Assembly (NCBI GenBank): GCA_001805655.1
Contig: MHGR01000018.1
Location: 1-10,582, forward strand
DNA from: Omnitrophica WOR_2 bacterium RIFCSPHIGHO2_02_FULL_52_10
GTDB taxonomy: Bacteria > Omnitrophota > Gorgyraeia > Zapsychrales > Zapsychraceae
DNA length: 10,582 nucleotides
Reading direction: 5' to 3'
Position numbers and translations under genes: made by a program. Numbering within the stretch: the first letter of the stretch is position 1; each line of letters starts with the position of its first letter. Under the pieces are notes generated by a model. The model saw only the letters and a program-made list of their open reading frames with translations, was not told where the DNA came from and ran no database searches. Positions 6,311 to 10,582 of this stretch are shown piece after piece.

Positions 6311-8302
6311 TCATAATACGCTTTCGATTTTATCGGCCGGCATCGGCTTGCCGAGCAAATAGCCTTGGGCTTCGTCGCAGCCATAGGCCTGCAGCAGATT
6401 TAATTGCTCCTGCGTTTCCACGCCCTCGGCCACAACCTTGAACCCCATCTCGTGCGACATCAGGATAATGGATTTTGTGATGGCCTCGTTATTTCTGTCC
6501 TGGCCGAGGTTCTTGATCAGCGTCCGGTCGATCTTCAGAAAATCCACCGGGAGGGCGTTCAGGCAGCTCAACGACGAAAAGCCGGTCCCGAAATCATCGA
6601 GCGAAAACTGGATGCCGATGCCCTTGATTTCGTTCATTAACTGGATGCAGCGGTCCAAGTCATGAATCGCGACATTTTCGGTGATCTCGATGATCAGCAG
6701 GGACGGTGTGATCCCGGTCTCCAGCGTCTTTTCCTTGAAGAATTTGACCAGGCCCCTCTGCTCGAATTGCTTGGTGGAAAAATTGATGGCTGTTTCAACC
6801 ACCTTGAGACCCTTCTGCTGCCAGCCCCGGATCTGGGTGCAGACCATGTCAAAAACGATTTTTCCGATATCAAGAATCAGGCCCGTTTCCTCGGCGAGCG
6901 GAATGAACTCATCGGGATAGATCAGGCCCCGCTGGGGATGCTGCCAGCGCAGAAGCGCCTCCAGGCGGGTGACCTTCCGGTCCTTGACCGAATAAATCGG
7001 CTGGTAGTGAAGAACGAACTGCCGCTCTGATATGGCCTTGCGCAAGTCCGTCTCCAGTTTCAATGTGTTCATCGTATCAACATGCATTTTTTTGTCGAAT
7101 ATTTCATAGCGGGCTTTCCCGCGGGACTTGGCGCTGTACATCGCATTGTCCGCGTCCCTCAAGAAATCCGCCGCCTGCCGGTATTCCTCCTTATTGAACG
7201 CGATGCCGATGCTCGCGGTCATGTAAACCGTTTGGCCCCCCAGACTGAACGGCTCCTTTAATATGTTCTGCACCCTGTCCGCGACAAGGATGGCATCTTT
7301 CGGGTTCTTGATTGCGCTCACCAGGATCACGAATTCGTCCCCGCCGGGCCGCGCCACCGTGTCCACCTCCCGCAGGTGCTGCGTTAAGCGTTGGGTGAAT
7401 TTCCTTAACAGCTCATCCCCCTTGACATGCCCCAAACTGTCGTTAATGACCTTGAACCGGTCCAGATCAAGAAAGATGACGGCGAATTTATACTCTGGGT
7501 TTCTTTTGGTATACTGGATCAATTTTTCAATCCGGTCGTGGAGCAGGAAACGGTTCGGAAGGCCGGTAAGATTGTCGTGAAAGGCTTCATGGTGCAGTTT
7601 TTTCTGCGTCGTTTCGATGGTCGCCAGCATGTCGTTGAGGGTGTCCGTCAGCTCTCCCACCTCGTCATCGGTTTGCCGCTTGGCGCGGATGGAATAATCC
7701 TTGGTTTCGGACACGCGCTTTGAAATTTCGGTCAAATGCAGGATGGGGCCTGAAATCACGCCGTGAACGCTTTTGGAAATCTGTAGCGCGACAAGGAAGG
7801 TGCACAACACCACCACAATCAGGATCCTGCCGAAAACGAACAAACGGTCGTACAATTTCTTCAGATTGGACTGCAGGTGAACCGTCCCGACCTTTTGGCC
7901 GGCATCGAAGATGGCATCATAAGTATGCACTTGATTCTTTTCCAGATACTTCCCCTCCATCAGCAAGCCGTACCCTGTCTGCGGCCGGTCCGGATAATCC
8001 GCAAAAACCTCCCCCGCCCGGTCAAAAATGACCGCGGACACGACCCCCCTGTGATGGGCCAGAGATTTGAGAATCCGCTCGGCGGCCGGGCGGTCGCCGT
8101 TGACGACGGCGGTTTTGGCGTTTTCCCCGATGAATTTCCCCAGGTTGGAGAGCTCCTCGGCAATCGTATACCGGTAAGTGATGACCTCATTGGTCATGAA
8201 GATGACGGACACCAGGAAGAGGGAAACCCCTGTCGTCAGCATGACGATAAGGATAATTTTATCCCGGAAGGACCTGTTACGCAGAATGTCGTATTTGAAC
8301 AT
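6311..8302 (-). CDS. CHASE8-HAMP-GGDEF-EAL bifunctional c-di-GMP enzyme
   Basis: This is a 663-residue inner-membrane protein. A first membrane helix (about 15-36) is followed by a periplasmic CHASE8-type sensor (about 40-148), a second helix (about 156-174), HAMP (about 175-232), GGDEF (about 236-402) and EAL (about 415-663). The cyclase half has the active-site GGDEF (320-324), metal-site aspartates in FLDLDRFK (277-284) and an inhibitory I-site R311-x-x-D314 exactly five residues before the active loop. The phosphodiesterase half keeps E448-A-L-L-R452, Asn507, Glu539/Glu542 in EITE, the Asp569-Asp570 pair in DDFGTG, Lys590, Glu626 in AEGVET and Gln646. No catalytic residue appears lost, so both synthesis and breakdown of c-di-GMP are possible, with the balance set by the sensor. 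The ATG lacks a clear ribosome-binding site. No later in-frame start would keep the first helix. Confidence 0.95.
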   Translation of the reverse strand: MFKYDILRNRSFRDKIILIVMLTTGVSLFLVSVIFMTNEVITYRYTIAEELSNLGKFIGENAKTAVVNGDRPAAERILKSLAHHRGVVSAVIFDRAGEVFADYPDRPQTGYGLLMEGKYLEKNQVHTYDAIFDAGQKVGTVHLQSNLKKLYDRLFVFGRILIVVVLCTFLVALQISKSVHGVISGPILHLTEISKRVSETKDYSIRAKRQTDDEVGELTDTLNDMLATIETTQKKLHHEAFHDNLTGLPNRFLLHDRIEKLIQYTKRNPEYKFAVIFLDLDRFKVINDSLGHVKGDELLRKFTQRLTQHLREVDTVARPGGDEFVILVSAIKNPKDAILVADRVQNILKEPFSLGGQTVYMTASIGIAFNKEEYRQAADFLRDADNAMYSAKSRGKARYEIFDKKMHVDTMNTLKLETDLRKAISERQFVLHYQPIYSVKDRKVTRLEALLRWQHPQRGLIYPDEFIPLAEETGLILDIGKIVFDMVCTQIRGWQQKGLKVVETAINFSTKQFEQRGLVKFFKEKTLETGITPSLLIIEITENVAIHDLDRCIQLMNEIKGIGIQFSLDDFGTGFSSLSCLNALPVDFLKIDRTLIKNLGQDRNNEAITKSIILMSHEMGFKVVAEGVETQEQLNLLQAYGCDEAQGYLLGKPMPADKIESVL

Positions 8303-8349
8303 ACTGGCTTTTGCCGGTAGACTTACAGAATTAAGTTACGTTTTCGTTC

Positions 8350-8378
8350 ATTCTAGCACAATGCCACTCTTCTGAAGA
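8350..8378 (-). promoter_or_regulatory. Candidate extended -10 promoter for the GGDEF-EAL gene
   Basis: On the minus strand TGCTAGAAT (8358-8350) gives an extended -10 with 5 of 6 matches in TAGAAT. A weak -35, TCTTCA (8378-8373), lies 17 bp upstream. Transcription would start near 8343, leaving a leader of about 40 nt, too short for a known c-di-GMP riboswitch. The -35 sits inside an exact 11-bp dyad (tcttc-t-gaaga on the plus strand, 8368-8378), a possible small operator. Confidence 0.45.
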
Positions 8379-8444
8379 AAAATAGAGCAGTTTTTATTTC
8401 TTGCACACCGCAAATCTGCCGGAAAAAGAGTTGATTATGCGGCC

Positions 8445-9635
8445 TCACCAAAACGCGGGATAAAAACTCAGCCGTCCCCCAAAAGCGATAAGAGTCTGCA
8501 TGACAATGCAAAACCCCAGGAAAATAAAGTAAAGCCCGAGGATCAAGCGGTGAAAGTATTGGTGGAGCCGCCCGGCCAGGCCGATCCCCCTCACCGTCAT
8601 GTAAAGGACAACGGGGGCGTAGAACAACGATGTCCTCGGGACCGTGAACGGGTATTTTTGCAGGCAGCCGACCAGGAACATTTCGATGAACAGTACGAAG
8701 GCGGCCGTTTCCAGCGCGCGCACATACCCCCCTTCCTTGTTCCGGTACTTGAAAAACCCGTAAAACAGGTAGATGAGGGCGAAGCCGGTAAAAATCCGGG
8801 TGATGGACTTAAAATATTTGGGATGCTCAACGAACCAGCGGGAAAATAAATTGTTCACGCCCTCACCCAGCGAGCGGAAGAATTCGCCCCACGAGGCGAA
8901 ACTCACGAAATAATCGGAAAATCCGGCCGAGACTTCGGCCACGGGACGCAGCCGCATGTCAAAAGAATAGGACAGCGCCAGAAACGTTGACAACGAAAGG
9001 CCGTAAATGGCCAGATATCTTCGGCACGGCCGCTCTTTGATGGCTGACCGAAAAAGGTTGTACAAGGGAATTAAGGCCAGAAAAAACGCCGGATAGGAGA
9101 ACAGCCCCAGGGCGGGCAGCAGGGCCAACACAGCCGCGTAACGTCCCCTGCCGTTTTTCTGCAGCCGCTCTTGATGATAAAGGAAGAAAATAAACACGGC
9201 GGCGGCCAGCACATCCATCGAATACTGTTTCAATTCCGCTGAATAGTAAAGCAGCATGCCCGATGCCGGCCAGGAGCACACAAAGGCCAGGTATTGCCAC
9301 GGATCTTTGATGCCGTAGCGGGCGATTTTCAGCCAGAGCACGAATCCCGTCATCATGCATAAAAACGACGGCAGCCGCAGGCTCCAGAGGCTGAAATCAA
9401 ACGCCTTCGCGAATTGTTGTATGATAAATAAGTAAACGCGCGGGAACACCTGGAACGCCCCCAAGGGCTCGCCGAACATCTCTTGGGCAGAAAAATTTTC
9501 CACGCTCGCGAAAACAGCCTGCTCGTCATTCCATTTGGGCCTCTGCTGAACCAGGTGTACCGTGCACAAAAGGACATACCAGCTGGCAACAAAAATTGCC
9601 GCCCAAGTAATGAAGTTTTGATGTTGCCGCGTCAC
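8445..9635 (-). CDS. GT-C fold membrane glycosyltransferase, PMT/ArnT-like
   Basis: This 396-residue protein has many membrane helices and fits the GT-C class of lipid-phosphate-sugar-dependent glycosyltransferases (PMT/GT39/ArnT-like). The first helix (about 10-28) leads to a loop with an acidic pair, Asp37-Glu38 in KWNDEQAVFASV, the place of the catalytic acid in this fold. Further on are FPRVYLFIIQQ (64-74), then SLRLPSFL (85-92) and YYSAELKQYSMDVL (130-143). A late KYPFTVPRTSLFYAP (327-341) is also usual in this membrane family. It would move a sugar from an isoprenoid carrier to an acceptor on the outer face of the inner membrane; neither donor nor acceptor can be named. The start is a GTG (9635-9633) with AAAGGA 10 nt upstream, and the upstream SGNH gene ends 14 bp before it, so the two form an operon. 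No intrinsic terminator is seen after the stop. Confidence 0.8.
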   Translation of the reverse strand: MTRQHQNFITWAAIFVASWYVLLCTVHLVQQRPKWNDEQAVFASVENFSAQEMFGEPLGAFQVFPRVYLFIIQQFAKAFDFSLWSLRLPSFLCMMTGFVLWLKIARYGIKDPWQYLAFVCSWPASGMLLYYSAELKQYSMDVLAAAVFIFFLYHQERLQKNGRGRYAAVLALLPALGLFSYPAFFLALIPLYNLFRSAIKERPCRRYLAIYGLSLSTFLALSYSFDMRLRPVAEVSAGFSDYFVSFASWGEFFRSLGEGVNNLFSRWFVEHPKYFKSITRIFTGFALIYLFYGFFKYRNKEGGYVRALETAAFVLFIEMFLVGCLQKYPFTVPRTSLFYAPVVLYMTVRGIGLAGRLHQYFHRLILGLYFIFLGFCIVMQTLIAFGGRLSFYPAFW

Positions 9636-9645
9636 CGCCTAGCAG

Positions 9646-9651
9646 TCCTTT
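9646..9651 (-). promoter_or_regulatory. Ribosome-binding site for the GT-C gene
   Basis: AAAGGA on the minus strand overlaps the end of the SGNH gene and ends 10 nt before the GTG at 9635. It supports the GTG as the true start, since no ATG upstream in that frame precedes the first membrane helix. Confidence 0.5.
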
Positions 9652-10582
9652 ACCTTATCAGATCGTTTTGGAAGATATACCTGAACAGGGCCCTGGCCGC
9701 CGCTTGATGGCCGGCCGACGTCAAATGGCCGTCGCGGTTTAAATAAAGCCCTTCGGATTTGTTGGATTCAAAATCGTTTAACAGGTCGAGGAACCGGATA
9801 TTGTGTTCCCGGGCGAAACTGCTTAATAAATCGTCGAAATATGTGCCCATTTGTTTCTGGATGTACAGGCTCACGTGCTCGCCGTAACGGTCCAGCGCCA
9901 GCTGGGCCTCGATGGGAATGTAAAAAAGCAGCAGCTGGGCGCGACGGCGCTGTGCCTCGTCCTTTAGCGCCAAAAGATATTTTTGCGTGTACCCCCAGGC
10001 CTTGGCGCGGAAGGCCTCGTCCTGCGACAGGACATGCTCGGGGTCGAGGATGAAAAACTGATACCCGGTGCCGAACTGGTCCTGGCGGATCATGTTCTGG
10101 TGAAAAGCGGAAGCCTTCTGCGCATTGTAAAGCTTCACGTAAAAATATTCTATCAGGCGGCTATGATCCATGAGGAACCGTGCGACACGGTACCCCGCGG
10201 GCCGGCTGTTAAAACGCTCGCGCGCGACGGGCGGATGCTGCCAGTATTGTTCGGTGAAATAGCGGTGTGTTTCTAGGGGCAGCCCCTGCTCGTCCAGCAG
10301 GCTTTTCGCCGTGGCCTCATTGTCCTCAAAGACATCATTGGCGAAAAGCTGCACGAGGATCAGGTCAGGCTCCAGGCGGGATAATTCCCTGGTGTAGGCA
10401 AGATAATAGTTCAGCGGCGAGTATCCGGAGACCCCCGCGTTCAAGACCTCGATCTTCTCATATGGTTTATCGGGAAGGCCGCTTAACAAAGACTGCAGCC
10501 GCCCGCAAAAATTCTGGTCGCCGGGAACCTGGATGGCCTCGGTGAATGAGTCCCCCAGGACAAGGATGCGGAAGGTGCCTTT
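9650..10582 (-). CDS. SGNH/GDSL-family hydrolase, 5' end outside the window
   Basis: The last 310 residues are visible; the frame stays open to the right edge, so the start and any signal peptide or membrane anchor lie outside. All four SGNH blocks can be seen: the nucleophile serine in LGDSFTEA (residues 9-16 of the visible part), the oxyanion glycine in NAGVSGYSP (48-56), Asn82 in QLFANDVFEDN, and the Asp284/His286 pair in NRDGHLTSAGH. Such enzymes are esterases or, when next to glycan genes, O-deacetylases or O-acyltransferases acting on carbohydrate. The TTG at 10489 is not the start, because the GDS block is encoded upstream of it at about 10547-10555. The gene is followed after 14 bp by the GT-C glycosyltransferase on the same strand, which points to a role in modifying a surface polysaccharide or glycoprotein. 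The exact reaction is not readable. Confidence 0.88.
   Translation of the reverse strand, partial: KGTFRILVLGDSFTEAIQVPGDQNFCGRLQSLLSGLPDKPYEKIEVLNAGVSGYSPLNYYLAYTRELSRLEPDLILVQLFANDVFEDNEATAKSLLDEQGLPLETHRYFTEQYWQHPPVARERFNSRPAGYRVARFLMDHSRLIEYFYVKLYNAQKASAFHQNMIRQDQFGTGYQFFILDPEHVLSQDEAFRAKAWGYTQKYLLALKDEAQRRRAQLLLFYIPIEAQLALDRYGEHVSLYIQKQMGTYFDDLLSSFAREHNIRFLDLLNDFESNKSEGLYLNRDGHLTSAGHQAAARALFRYIFQNDLIR

Noticed and set aside
8380..8444. Terminator after the GT-C gene
   Set aside because: Only a 5-bp ccgca/tgcgg pairing across a large loop was found, with no following T-run on the minus strand.
1..10582. CRISPR array, insertion sequence or toxin-antitoxin pair
   Set aside because: No regularly spaced direct repeats, transposase motifs or small paired genes were seen anywhere in the window.

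Overview
This 10.6-kb window is a chromosomal stretch from a bacterium of moderately high GC (roughly 55-60 % by eye). It probably has a Gram-negative envelope. The gene mix is a MoxR/DUF58/transglutaminase module, a c-di-GMP enzyme with a periplasmic sensor, and a GT-C glycosyltransferase beside an SGNH hydrolase. The YkgJ-type motifs resemble proteins I associate with Omnitrophota or deltaproteobacterial-type environmental genomes. That taxonomic guess comes from memory of family styles and is weak.

Layout. Positions 1-682 hold little intact coding sequence. There is a minus-strand remnant of a YkgJ-family cysteine-cluster gene, truncated at its 3' end and probably rebuilt at its 5' end. 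It is flanked on both sides by interleaved inverted repeats, with a candidate minus-strand promoter upstream. Next, on the plus strand, come an MFS transporter (683-1999), a 121-bp gap with an operator-like dyad, and a tightly coupled three-gene operon: MoxR AAA+ ATPase (2121-3068), DUF58 protein (3068-4312) and a TgpA-like membrane transglutaminase (4309-6303). The stop/start codons of these three genes overlap by 1 and 4 nt. On the minus strand, ending only 7 bp from the transglutaminase stop, is a CHASE8-HAMP-GGDEF-EAL protein (8302-6311) with its own candidate extended -10 promoter. The right end carries a second minus-strand operon that enters from beyond the window: an SGNH/GDSL hydrolase (5' end missing) and, 14 bp downstream of it, a GT-C/PMT-like membrane glycosyltransferase.

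How the genes may work together. The MoxR/DUF58/TgpA trio is a recurrent set in which an AAA+ ATPase and a DUF58 partner accompany an integral-membrane transglutaminase that acts outside the cytoplasmic membrane; its substrate is not known from sequence. The GGDEF-EAL protein has every catalytic signature visible in both domains plus an I-site, so it could both make and degrade c-di-GMP in response to a periplasmic cue. The glycosyltransferase/hydrolase pair looks like the tail of a surface-glycan locus. No CRISPR array, transposase, tRNA or rRNA was seen. The part least explained by known families is the repeat-rich first 640 bp.
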